DNA from: Acetofilamentum sp.
Lineage (GTDB): Bacteria; Bacteroidota; Bacteroidia; Bacteroidales; JAADGE01
DNA: 61,820 nt
Assembly: GCA_020720665.1 (NCBI GenBank)
Contig: DYOF01000003.1
Span: forward strand, 1 to 61,820
Reading direction: 5' to 3'
The position numbers and the translations under genes were made by a program. Every line of letters starts with the position of its first letter. Within the stretch, counting starts at the first letter, position 1. The notes beneath the pieces are model-generated. The model did not search any database, was not told where the DNA came from, and saw nothing but the letters and a program-made list of their open reading frames with translations. Of this stretch, positions 36,428 through 44,796 are shown piece by piece.

Positions 36428-39037
36428 TTAATAATTTTCGGTATATTTTTTTATTATGGCGCCTTTGTCTTTTTCAAAGATTTGTATTTTTTCAAGAATT
36501 TGTTTTGAAATAAAATCTTTATTTTTTAACAAATAGCTTAATTTATCATCAAATACGCCATTATCAAGTGCTGTATATTCCAAAGCGTATTCAGACTGAC
36601 CAAACAAACTCATGGCGCCGATATTTTTATGATTTGCATAAGATTCGAATGCGACAGATATTGTCGGGACGGCTCCTGCCATAGAAAATATAATCGGATG
36701 ATGTTTCATTGTTATTGTTAAGTAAGAGTTGTGGTAAATGCCGACAACTAACTGAATATTATCATTATGAGAAATTAAATATGCCTTTTCATTCATGTTT
36801 TTTTTAAGATATTTCAGAGGTTGAACATCTTGACTGTGCATGGCAACTAATAACACTATTTTATTTTGCTCAAGTGCAATTTTATCTATTTTAGCAGCTA
36901 ATTTTTTTATGGTTTCAAAAACAAGTTCTTTTTTCAGAGCCTCCCAAAAATGAACATTCACCGTTATATAACCGTTTTCTGACGAAATTCCCTGTTCTGA
37001 TAAAAATTTGTTTAGCTGATTTTTTGTAAACCCTTCACAAAATAATGCATCATCAAAATACGTAAACACTTTTTCAGGATTATATACTCCTATTGTTTTT
37101 AAGTCTTCAATTGAATTTTTATTATCCCTTAAGCCTATATATTTTGCTTTTTTTAATTTTTTAGCAATTCGTTTTTGAAAACCGGTTTTCCAAATTCCTA
37201 TGTTATGACCCGATAGAATCACATCCGTATTTAGCTGATTTGCAATGTGTATTAAGCCCATGTAATCATAAAGTCGTGAAAATGTTTTTCCGGTAAGATA
37301 ACCGCCGCCGCCTATATGCAATACTTTAGCCTGTTTAATGCGTTTTAATAAATAGGCACTTTCAGGAGATACAAAAATTGCACGATTAAAATGCTTAACG
37401 AAAAATGCACTGATTTTTAATTTAAAAAATCTGAATTTAAAAAAGAGTTTAAAATAGTTTTTAGTACCGATACCGGCATATTCAAAGTTTCTGAATCCCC
37501 AAAAATTGTTTCTGCTCGCCGGTAAAATATCATAATTTCCGTGAACAGTTCGGGTGTAATCAGGTCGGGGTGATAAAATTGTTACTTTATAATCCGGTGC
37601 AATTTCTTTCCATAATTTTAAATTTGTGCTTAATTGAGCCTCATCACCGATATTATTATGCCCGAACCCTGCTGTGTATAGAATTTCTTTTTGCTTGTTT
37701 TGTTCTTTAAATTTATAGATAATATTCAAATAAACGCCCGTTTTTCTCAAAAACAATTCAAAGATTTTTAATAAGTAATTCGGTACGTTTTTATTTTTTT
37801 TTCTTTTTCGTTTTTTGGAAAAATTAATATTGAATTTTTTTAGTTTAAAATCAATCAATAAAAAAAGTTTTTCAAGTAAGCCATACTTAACTTTATTGTT
37901 TTTGGAACGTCCTTTTTTTAAATATTTGTTTCTTTTTTGTCTGAACGCTGCATAATGTGTTTTATAAACTGCCGTAACTTGTTGAGAGCCTATAAATGTT
38001 TGTTTTCCTAATTCTTCGTTTTTTATAATTCCTTCGGAAATCATTTTTTCAAAAACATCTGAAATTTCTTTATTTCTTACAAAGTATGCTGTTTCACCCT
38101 CTTTTCTCTCTTCGTTTAAGTTCCAAGCATCTTTAAAACCGGCATCTGCATCAACGCCGAAAAAATCAGGACAGTATAAACACCCGTTAAACGAATATGA
38201 AAACGAACGCCAATTCAAAGTAAAAGGGCTTTTAAATCGAGAATTTGTATATTTTTCTCCTGATGGGAGTTGAATTGAGTTATTAAAATTACCGGAGTTT
38301 TGAACTCCTTCTTTGTCTCGATGTTTAAAATAAAGGAGCGTATCGCCTTTATTAAATGATTCGGCTAAATTTTGAGTTAAGAATCCGCTTACATTATGGC
38401 TACACATTAAACTAAAAATATACTTGATTTTTTTTCCTGTTTTTTTATTATACGTTTTTAAGTTTTTGAGGGCGCTTATAACACAGGGAGTTCCGGTTAC
38501 GGCAACAGTTTTAATTTCTGGCATACTGTTAATTTCTTTTAAAACCCCTGAAAAATCAATCGGGTGATAAAAAGAACTTCTTTTGTTGTTTACTTCCTCT
38601 TTTGTTCTTGAAACAGACGCTTTAAAATATACGTTTTTAGAATTTCCGAGTTGCTGTTCGGCATGAATAACCGCATCAATATATTTATTTTCAAGCAAGT
38701 AAATTAATAACGCACTTAATACCCCTCCGGAAGAACTTTTTATATATTCAGAATAATTTTCTTGATAGCCTTTATTAAAACTTAATGCATTTTGTAATCC
38801 GTATTCTTTTCCTGATTTAACAGCAGAATTTAGTCTGCTGTTTAAATTCGGAACAGACATCGGACAAACGGCATAACATATTCCGCATAATGTACATTTA
38901 TCATTAACCTCAGGTCTGTATTCTTTATTTTTATTATAGAAAATTGATATTGCATCAAACGGGCATGAGGGTTCACAAACACCACATCCGATACACAAAT
39001 CGGTTTTAACGGTTTTCTCAACAGATACTTTTTCCAT
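36428..39037 (-). CDS. Fusion of FrhB/FdhB-like Fe-S protein and polysaccharide pyruvyltransferase
   Basis: The 869-residue chain joins two proteins. Residues 1-60 carry two 4Fe-4S motifs (CIGCGVCEPSCPFDA and CTLCGICYAVCPM), followed by an FrhB/FdhB-like beta-subunit domain to about 380 (SSSGGVLSALLIYLLE, VTGTPCVISALKNL, a later CLYCPDFFGVDADAGFKDAW). A basic linker (about 385-450) leads to a polysaccharide pyruvyltransferase domain (GFGHNNIGDEAQLSTNLKLW near 457, VLHIGGGGYLTG near 580, MKHHPIIFSMAGAVPTISV near 780). The two types are usually adjacent but separate genes in capsule clusters. The redox part may supply reducing power for a sugar or pyruvyl modification, but no reaction is established. 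Confidence 0.85.
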   Translation of the reverse strand: MEKVSVEKTVKTDLCIGCGVCEPSCPFDAISIFYNKNKEYRPEVNDKCTLCGICYAVCPMSVPNLNSRLNSAVKSGKEYGLQNALSFNKGYQENYSEYIKSSSGGVLSALLIYLLENKYIDAVIHAEQQLGNSKNVYFKASVSRTKEEVNNKRSSFYHPIDFSGVLKEINSMPEIKTVAVTGTPCVISALKNLKTYNKKTGKKIKYIFSLMCSHNVSGFLTQNLAESFNKGDTLLYFKHRDKEGVQNSGNFNNSIQLPSGEKYTNSRFKSPFTLNWRSFSYSFNGCLYCPDFFGVDADAGFKDAWNLNEERKEGETAYFVRNKEISDVFEKMISEGIIKNEELGKQTFIGSQQVTAVYKTHYAAFRQKRNKYLKKGRSKNNKVKYGLLEKLFLLIDFKLKKFNINFSKKRKRKKNKNVPNYLLKIFELFLRKTGVYLNIIYKFKEQNKQKEILYTAGFGHNNIGDEAQLSTNLKLWKEIAPDYKVTILSPRPDYTRTVHGNYDILPASRNNFWGFRNFEYAGIGTKNYFKLFFKFRFFKLKISAFFVKHFNRAIFVSPESAYLLKRIKQAKVLHIGGGGYLTGKTFSRLYDYMGLIHIANQLNTDVILSGHNIGIWKTGFQKRIAKKLKKAKYIGLRDNKNSIEDLKTIGVYNPEKVFTYFDDALFCEGFTKNQLNKFLSEQGISSENGYITVNVHFWEALKKELVFETIKKLAAKIDKIALEQNKIVLLVAMHSQDVQPLKYLKKNMNEKAYLISHNDNIQLVVGIYHNSYLTITMKHHPIIFSMAGAVPTISVAFESYANHKNIGAMSLFGQSEYALEYTALDNGVFDDKLSYLLKNKDFISKQILEKIQIFEKDKGAIIKKYTENY

Positions 39038-39072
39038 CTGCTTATGTACTTTTAATTTTTAATAATATTGTA

Positions 39073-39080
39073 CAAATATA
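39073..39080 (-). promoter_or_regulatory. -7 box of the FrhB/pyruvyltransferase operon
   Basis: On the minus strand 39080-39073 reads TATATTTG, matching TAnnTTTG, 36 bases before the ATG at 39037. Confidence 0.55.
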
Positions 39081-39263
39081 TTCATATCTGCAAAAACATT
39101 TATAAAACCTTGCAATATAAACTTTTTAATATTATCGAAATAAATAATTCGAATATGACAGCACTTCGAATTCTTTAATCAAAACTCCTTTAATGCTCAT
39201 ATTCAGACAAAATTAAATAAACAATCAATCAAAATATTGAAATCTTTTTTTTGAAAAACAAAC

Positions 39264-39293
39264 TTGTGATTTTGAATTTAAACCCTATTTTTG
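39264..39293 (+). promoter_or_regulatory. Promoter of the SpmA-SpmB fusion gene
   Basis: TTG (39264-39266) and TATTTTTG (39286-39293) are 19 bases apart, the phylum spacing, 23 bases before the ATG at 39316. Confidence 0.65.
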
Positions 39294-39315
39294 TATAGCT
39301 CAGAAAAATAAACTT

Positions 39316-40548
39316 ATGGTTTTAAATTATATTTGGATTGCTTTTTTTTTGATTGCATTCGTTGTCGGACTTTTTAAACTAATTTTTTTTGGAGATGTTA
39401 ATGTTTTTCCTGAAATGGTTGCCGGTACTTTCGACATGGCAAAAACCGGATTTGAAATTTCATTGGGCTTAACGGGTGTTTTAACACTTTGGCTCGGAAT
39501 TATGAGAATTGGAGAAAAAGGGGGTGTTATTAAATTGCTTTCAAAATTAATTAATCCCTTCTTCAGAAAATTATTTCCCGAACTCGGAAAAGAACATCCG
39601 GCATACGGCTCCATGATGATGAACGTGGCAGCAAACATGTTAGGCTTAGACAACGCCGCCACACCCGCCGGTTTGAAAGCCATGAAAGAGATGCAGGAGT
39701 CAAACACCAAAAAAGATACGGCTTCAAATGCTCAAATCATGTTTTTGGTTTTAAACGCTTCAGGTCTTACCATTATTCCGGTCAGCATTATGGTTTACAG
39801 GGCTCAATTGGGTGCCGTAAATCCTGCCGATGTTTTTCTGCCGATTTTAATTGCTACCTATTTCTCAACGCTCGCAGGTTTGATAACGGTTTCGATTTAT
39901 CAAAAAATTAATCTGTTTAACAAAGTCATTTTGGCCTATTTAGGGGGATTAACAGCATTGGTTGTCGGATTAATTTTATATCTGCAATCACTGCCCCAAG
40001 AACAAATTTCTAAAATTTCGGCAACAGGCAGTAACTTATTTCTTTTTACACTAATTATTTTTTTTATCGGACTCGCTGCAATTAAAAAAGTGAACGTTTA
40101 CGAAGCATTTATCGAAGGGGCAAAAGACGGATTTAAAATTGCCGTGAAAATAATTCCATATTTAATTGCAATTTTAGTTTCAATTGCTGTATTCAGAGCT
40201 TCCGGAGCGTTGGACTTATTGATTATGGGTATTGCTTCTTTTTTTGAAATTATAGGAATTAATACGGACTTTATTGAAGCTCTTCCGACAGCATTAATGA
40301 AGCCCTTAAGCGGTAGCGGTGCTCGCGGAATGATGGTTGATGTTTTGAAAACACACGGAGCGGATTCGTTTGTAGGGAAAGTTGCATCAACTGTTCAGGG
40401 TGCTACTGATACAACTTTTTATATTTTAGCCGTATATTTCGGTTCAGTGGGTATAAAACACACAAGATATGCTGTTACTGCCGGCTTAATTGCCGATTTT
40501 ACAGGTATTGTTGCGGCAATTGCGATGGCATATTTATTCTTTCACTAA
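39316..40548 (+). CDS. SpmA-SpmB fusion, nucleoside-recognition membrane protein
   Basis: A 410-residue inner-membrane protein with two gate/nucleoside-recognition domains in one chain. The first half contains ISLGLTGVLTLWLGIMRIGEK and NVAANMLGLDNAATPAGLKAMKEMQ (near residue 112), as in SpmA. The second half contains EGAKDGFKIAVKIIPYLIAILVSIAVFRASGALD and ALMKPLSGSGARGM near 330, as in SpmB. In spore formers these are separate genes required for spore core dehydration. This genome shows no other sporulation gene here, so a general transport or membrane role is likely. It overlaps the convergent gene by 15 bases. Confidence 0.88.
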   Translation: MVLNYIWIAFFLIAFVVGLFKLIFFGDVNVFPEMVAGTFDMAKTGFEISLGLTGVLTLWLGIMRIGEKGGVIKLLSKLINPFFRKLFPELGKEHPAYGSMMMNVAANMLGLDNAATPAGLKAMKEMQESNTKKDTASNAQIMFLVLNASGLTIIPVSIMVYRAQLGAVNPADVFLPILIATYFSTLAGLITVSIYQKINLFNKVILAYLGGLTALVVGLILYLQSLPQEQISKISATGSNLFLFTLIIFFIGLAAIKKVNVYEAFIEGAKDGFKIAVKIIPYLIAILVSIAVFRASGALDLLIMGIASFFEIIGINTDFIEALPTALMKPLSGSGARGMMVDVLKTHGADSFVGKVASTVQGATDTTFYILAVYFGSVGIKHTRYAVTAGLIADFTGIVAAIAMAYLFFH

Positions 40549-41235
40549 TTCCGATTTACAGATATAAACAAATTCGGCATCATGTAAAAATATTTTTTTT
40601 TTGCCTTTCACTGAATTAATTACAAAAATATTCGGAGGGAATACCGTTTCATCAATCTCCGTTTTCAAAAATTCTTGAGTTAAATAATTATAGGTGTTTG
40701 TTTTTTTTTCGTTTTTAAATACGATAGTTGAGCCGTTTTCTGAGATTGACTCATAGCTTATTCCGAAAGAAAAATTTTGGGAATATTCCGTTTTAAAATC
40801 TGAATTAAGTTTGTGCAGTACAGAATTATAATTGTCATACAACCAATATCCTCCGATTGTTGAACGGCAAAGTATATTTTCATTTATAGTTCCCGTTTTT
40901 TCTGAAATGTACTGTTCTGTAATTGCTATTAACTGATTATCAAGAAATAAAATTCTGTTTTGGTTTTGATAAAACACTAAAATTTTGAGCGGATCCTCTA
41001 CGTTTGCCGAAGTGATGTTTTCGCTTTCCGTAGAAATAAATTCAAAAAGTTGCTTGCCGTCAGAATTATACTTTATCAGTTTATTGTTTGAAATAACATA
41101 TAAATTATCCGCTTGGTCTGCATAAATGCTTTGTGCTTTAATATTCAATTTCTGTTCAACAGACATTTGTCCGAAAGCCACATTAAAAAAGAAAAAAAGG
41201 GCAGTAATTATTTTTATCTGTTTTTTATAATTCAT
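40534..41235 (-). CDS. Exported protein with propeller-like repeats, unknown function
   Basis: A 233-residue protein with a signal peptide ending in VAFGQ (near residue 22). The body shows short WD/PQQ-like beta repeats (SIYADQADNLYVISNNKLIKYNSDGKQLFEF, IGGYWLYDNYNSVLHKLNSDF), enough for half a propeller. It may be an incomplete propeller or pair with itself. It overlaps the GH3 stop by 11 bases on the same strand, so it is translationally coupled to that gene. No enzymatic motif. Confidence 0.65.
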   Translation of the reverse strand: MNYKKQIKIITALFFFFNVAFGQMSVEQKLNIKAQSIYADQADNLYVISNNKLIKYNSDGKQLFEFISTESENITSANVEDPLKILVFYQNQNRILFLDNQLIAITEQYISEKTGTINENILCRSTIGGYWLYDNYNSVLHKLNSDFKTEYSQNFSFGISYESISENGSTIVFKNEKKTNTYNYLTQEFLKTEIDETVFPPNIFVINSVKGKKKIFLHDAEFVYICKSELVKE

Positions 41236-42745
41236 TTAGTTTTAATAGTTCGTCCATGTATTCCCGATTGTTTGACAGGCGAGGGACTTTATTTTGACCT
41301 CCGAGTTTTCCCTTTTGTTTTAACCATTTGTAAAACACATCCGGTTTTGCAAAATGCACCACGGGTTTTTTTAATGTTAAATCACTATAACGTTTGGCAG
41401 CATAATCGGAGTTAATATTTTTTAATGCTTCATCCAATTCATTTATAAAAATTTCAAAGTTATTCGGTTTTTGCGAAAAATCTATTAACCACTCATGTCC
41501 GCCTGTATTGTTACCGGACATATAAATTGGTGCGGCTGTATATTCCTTTATGTTGGCATTTGTTTTAATACATGCTTGTAATAAGGCTTTTTCAGCATTA
41601 TCAATAATAAGTTCTTCACCGAATGCATTTATAAAATGTTTTATTCTTCCGGTAATTTTAATTTTATGGGGTTTTAGAGATGTAAAAATAACGGTATCTC
41701 CGATAACATATCTCCACAATCCGCCGTTTGTTGATATGAGCATTGCATATGCGGTACCGATTTCAACATCAGCTACCGTATATACTTTAGGGTTTTTATC
41801 ATAAAATTTTTCAAGAGGAATAAATTCATAAAAAATCCCTAAGTCAAGCATTAAAAGCATATCGTCACGAGATAAATCATCCTGAATTCCGAAAAAGCCT
41901 TCAGAAGCATTATATGTTTCCAAGTATCGTGTTTTGGGCGGTAAAATTTTCTGAAACTCTGATTTATAAGGAACAAAACTCACACCTCCGTGTATAAATA
42001 ATTCAAAATTCGGCCAAACGTCTTTAATGTTCGTTTTTCCTGTTTCCTGCAAAATTCGTTTAAGTAAAACTAATGTCCATGAAGGAACTCCGGTTATGCT
42101 CGTTACATTTTCATGAATGGTTTGCAGTACCATTTTTTCAAGTTTTTCTTCCCATTTCGGAAGAAGGGCAATTTCTTTTTTAGGTGTTCTTAATAAATGT
42201 GACCAAATCGGTAAATTATCAATAATAACTGCCGATAAATCACCATAATAAAATTCATTGTTTATGCTGTTAATTTGCTGACTTCCGCCTATAACTAACG
42301 ACTTACTTTTTACGAGTTGAGTATCGTCAAATAAATTTGTATAAATAGCAATAATATCTTTTCCGCCTCTGAAATGGCACAACTCAAGTGCTTCTTTACT
42401 AACCGGAATGAATTTACTTTTTGATTCTGTTGTTCCCGAAGATACAGCAAACCATTTTATTGTTGAAGGCCATAATACATTTTGTTCTCCGTTTCGTAAA
42501 CGTTCAATATACGGATACAATTTATTATAATCGCTTACAGGAACATTTTCTTGAAACAGGCTCAGTCGATTTTGAGCTGTAAAATCTTCAAATCGGTGCT
42601 CTTTTCCAAAAATTGTATGCTTTGCAGTTTCTGTAATTTGCTTTAATACAGAAATTTGAACTTCCTCAGGGTGTTGTCTGAAAAATTCTATTTGTTGAAG
42701 CCTTTTTTGAGTAACTTTGGAAACTATTTTGTTTATTATTTTCAT
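41225..42745 (-). CDS. GH3 family acyl-adenylating enzyme
   Basis: A 506-residue protein from the ATG at 42745; a TTG four codons upstream is less likely. It belongs to the GH3 superfamily of acyl-adenylate-forming synthetases, whose plant members join amino acids to jasmonate or auxin. Motif A is WFAVSSGTTESKSKFIPVS (near residue 95), followed by YNASEGFFGIQDD near 280 and WRYVIGDTVIFTSLKPHKIKITGRIKHFINAFGEELI near 345, the ATP-binding and hinge regions. Bacterial substrates are unknown. It forms an operon with the small exported protein downstream. The promoter of the divergent barrel gene lies in the gap. Confidence 0.88.
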   Translation of the reverse strand: MKIINKIVSKVTQKRLQQIEFFRQHPEEVQISVLKQITETAKHTIFGKEHRFEDFTAQNRLSLFQENVPVSDYNKLYPYIERLRNGEQNVLWPSTIKWFAVSSGTTESKSKFIPVSKEALELCHFRGGKDIIAIYTNLFDDTQLVKSKSLVIGGSQQINSINNEFYYGDLSAVIIDNLPIWSHLLRTPKKEIALLPKWEEKLEKMVLQTIHENVTSITGVPSWTLVLLKRILQETGKTNIKDVWPNFELFIHGGVSFVPYKSEFQKILPPKTRYLETYNASEGFFGIQDDLSRDDMLLMLDLGIFYEFIPLEKFYDKNPKVYTVADVEIGTAYAMLISTNGGLWRYVIGDTVIFTSLKPHKIKITGRIKHFINAFGEELIIDNAEKALLQACIKTNANIKEYTAAPIYMSGNNTGGHEWLIDFSQKPNNFEIFINELDEALKNINSDYAAKRYSDLTLKKPVVHFAKPDVFYKWLKQKGKLGGQNKVPRLSNNREYMDELLKLNEL

Positions 42746-42784
42746 AGTTTTTAGCAATCAATGTTTATTTAATTGCAAATTTTA

Positions 42785-42792
42785 TATATTTG
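42785..42792 (+). promoter_or_regulatory. -7 box of the barrel/T9SS/TlpA/Omp28 operon
   Basis: TATATTTG matches TAnnTTTG. It lies within the upstream extension of the next reading frame, 55 bases before the chosen ATG at 42848, which argues that this extension is untranslated. Confidence 0.55.
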
Positions 42793-42847
42793 GCACAAAA
42801 TCCGGTACAAATATAAAAATTATAGTTTAGCACTCTATTATCAACAA

Positions 42848-43546
42848 ATGAAAAAAATATATTTTATTTTAATATTTATTTTTTCAATTTCCGGCATCTT
42901 CTCTCAAAATGTTCGATACGGAATCACCGGTTCGGGAAACATCTGTAATTTGTACGGACAGGACAAACCTATTTCATATATAAAACAATACGGCTTTTCA
43001 GGAGGCTTTTTTATTGATGCACGAACAGCCGAACACCTCTCAACTCAAACAGAAATTGTTTTTAACAGATTTCAGTTTCAATTTTCCGAAAAATTAGATA
43101 ACTCTGATGAAGTTCAACTCAATGTAAGTGAGTGTAATGATTATATTTCTGTTCCCGTTATGCTGAAATATAAACGTGGCTATGAAATTGCCTTTACATA
43201 CATAACTTTGGGTGCTCAGGTGTCTCTTCTGGTTCACCATAAAAGAGATGTAACTGCAACTTCAAGAGATTTAGAAATAGATGCTCTTTCTTATTATAAT
43301 TATAAAAACAATTGGTATGACTATGGTTTAAACGGTGGTATAGGATTCCAATTTAAACCTCTTACAATCGGAATACAAACCTACGTCAGTATGAGAACCA
43401 TTTATAAAAAAGAAGAAGCCAAAATGATTCGATTCAGTACTGTCGGCTTAAATTGCTCGTGGCAATTTAATTATAAAAACCCAAGTCCTTTTGGCAGAAA
43501 AACAGGATGGAAAGGAATTAAATACAAATTAAATCACTTATTTTAA
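42848..43546 (+). CDS. PorT-like outer-membrane beta-barrel protein
   Basis: A 232-residue protein from the ATG at 42848, chosen because MKKIYFILIFIFSISGIFSQ is a clean signal peptide and the upstream part of the frame contains a promoter. The mature protein shows eight or more amphipathic strands (VRYGITGSGNICNLYG, LSTQTEIVFNRFQFQF, ISVPVMLKYKRGYEIAFTYITLGAQVSL, WYDYGLNGGIGFQFKPLTIGIQTYVSM), in the pattern of the small PorT/OMP_b-brl family. The C-terminus (WKGIKYKLNHLF) ends in an aromatic residue, as in barrels folded by BAM. It opens the operon with the T9SS cargo gene 10 bases downstream. Confidence 0.72.
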   Translation: MKKIYFILIFIFSISGIFSQNVRYGITGSGNICNLYGQDKPISYIKQYGFSGGFFIDARTAEHLSTQTEIVFNRFQFQFSEKLDNSDEVQLNVSECNDYISVPVMLKYKRGYEIAFTYITLGAQVSLLVHHKRDVTATSRDLEIDALSYYNYKNNWYDYGLNGGIGFQFKPLTIGIQTYVSMRTIYKKEEAKMIRFSTVGLNCSWQFNYKNPSPFGRKTGWKGIKYKLNHLF

Positions 43547-43556
43547 TAAAAATCAC

Positions 43557-44276
43557 ATGAACAAACAAATCCTATTTTTTCTTTTTTTCATCTTTATTTT
43601 TCATCTATCCAATTCACAAGTTTCCATTGAAATTTATGATGAAAATGATGTTGTAATATCAAATACAACAAAACATTTAATACCTGAAACGCACAATAGG
43701 TTTAAAATTCATAATACCGGCGGTTCATCAATAAATGTTATTCTCGAAATTAGCTCCATATCATTACCCCCTTACTCCGGAGTTAACCCATTCGGTATCC
43801 AAATTTGCACTTCAAATTGCTACGAACCGGTTACAAGCACAGGTCAAATCGGAACGGTCATTCCAATTGCTGCAGGAAGTATATATGATGAGAATAGTTA
43901 TGCAATATATCTGGCAGACGGTGAAACCGGTGCCGCTAATTTTGAACTTACTTTTAAAGAAGAAGGAAATGTCGCAAATTCGGTATCTGTATTATATGAC
44001 TCTGAATATTCAACAACCGAACAGTTAAATGAAATTTCAAGAGTTTCCGTTTTTCCGAATCCTGCTCACGATAAGTTCTCCTTAATAATTGAAAATCAAT
44101 TTCTCGGCTCATTTTTTTTTATGACCGACATATTAGGTAAAACAATAATAAATCAAGAAATTACTCAAAACAATACTGTTTTCAGTACTGACAGAATAAA
44201 AAACGGTATTTATTTTTTCAGCATAATTAAAACCAATGAAATTATCGAAACAAAAAAAATTGCAATTAAGAAATAA
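43557..44276 (+). CDS. Secreted protein with type IX sorting domain
   Basis: A 239-residue protein with a signal peptide (ending LSNSQ) and a beta-sandwich mature part (HNTGGSSINVILEISSISLPPYSG). The last 75 residues match the T9SS type A sorting domain: VSVFPNPAHDKFSLIIENQ near 165, ITDILGK-type MTDILGKTIINQEI near 195, and IKNGIYFFSIIKTNEIIETKKIAIKK at the end. It is predicted to cross the outer membrane by T9SS and be attached at the surface. The two cysteines CTSNC near residue 82 could form a disulfide. It is followed by the TlpA gene with a 41-base overlap. Confidence 0.82.
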   Translation: MNKQILFFLFFIFIFHLSNSQVSIEIYDENDVVISNTTKHLIPETHNRFKIHNTGGSSINVILEISSISLPPYSGVNPFGIQICTSNCYEPVTSTGQIGTVIPIAAGSIYDENSYAIYLADGETGAANFELTFKEEGNVANSVSVLYDSEYSTTEQLNEISRVSVFPNPAHDKFSLIIENQFLGSFFFMTDILGKTIINQEITQNNTVFSTDRIKNGIYFFSIIKTNEIIETKKIAIKK

Positions 44277-44796
44277 CGGTTTGAAAACCATATTTTCCTT
44301 CGCATTTTTAATCTTTTTAACGTCTTTGTCTTTTTCACAAACCACAAACGGAGATATTCCGTCTGTTGACATTAAAACCATTAATAATGAGGTGTATAAC
44401 ACTTCAGAAATTAATAACGAAGGTCCGATATTTTTAAGCTTTTGGGCAACATGGTGTAAACCATGTATTCAAGAATTATCAGCAATTAACGAAAATTATA
44501 GCGATTGGCAAGAAGAAACCGGATTTAAAGTAATAGCCGTATCTATTGATGATACAAGAAGTTCTGCAAGAGTTGCTCCTTTTATTAACGGAAAAGCATG
44601 GGAATTTGAAATTCTTTTAGATGAAAACAGCATGTTTAAACGAGCGATGAATATTAACAATGTTCCGCATTCATTTATTTTAGATAAAAATAAAAAAATT
44701 GTTTGGCAACACAGTTCGTTTTCTCCGGGCGATGAAAATGAAATCTATGAAATTCTAAAAAAACTTAAGGATGGTAATTATTCAGAAGATAAATAA
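44236..44796 (+). CDS. TlpA-like periplasmic thioredoxin
   Basis: A 186-residue protein from the ATG at 44236, which overlaps the previous gene by 41 bases. A TTG at 44281 would give a tidier signal peptide (KTIFSFAFLIFLTSLSFS) with no overlap, so the start is uncertain. The thioredoxin fold has FLSFWATWCKPCIQEL, with WCKPC as the redox centre, and the cis-proline motif NNVPHSFIL near 150. Periplasmic TlpA-type proteins reduce disulfides in exported proteins. Position before DUF6029 and Omp28, the latter with CxxC cysteines, suggests it serves those partners. Confidence 0.87.
   Translation: MKLSKQKKLQLRNNGLKTIFSFAFLIFLTSLSFSQTTNGDIPSVDIKTINNEVYNTSEINNEGPIFLSFWATWCKPCIQELSAINENYSDWQEETGFKVIAVSIDDTRSSARVAPFINGKAWEFEILLDENSMFKRAMNINNVPHSFILDKNKKIVWQHSSFSPGDENEIYEILKKLKDGNYSEDK

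Noticed and set aside
42773..42847. 25-residue N-terminal extension of the barrel protein
   Set aside because: It contains a promoter box and precedes a good signal peptide, so translation should start at 42848.
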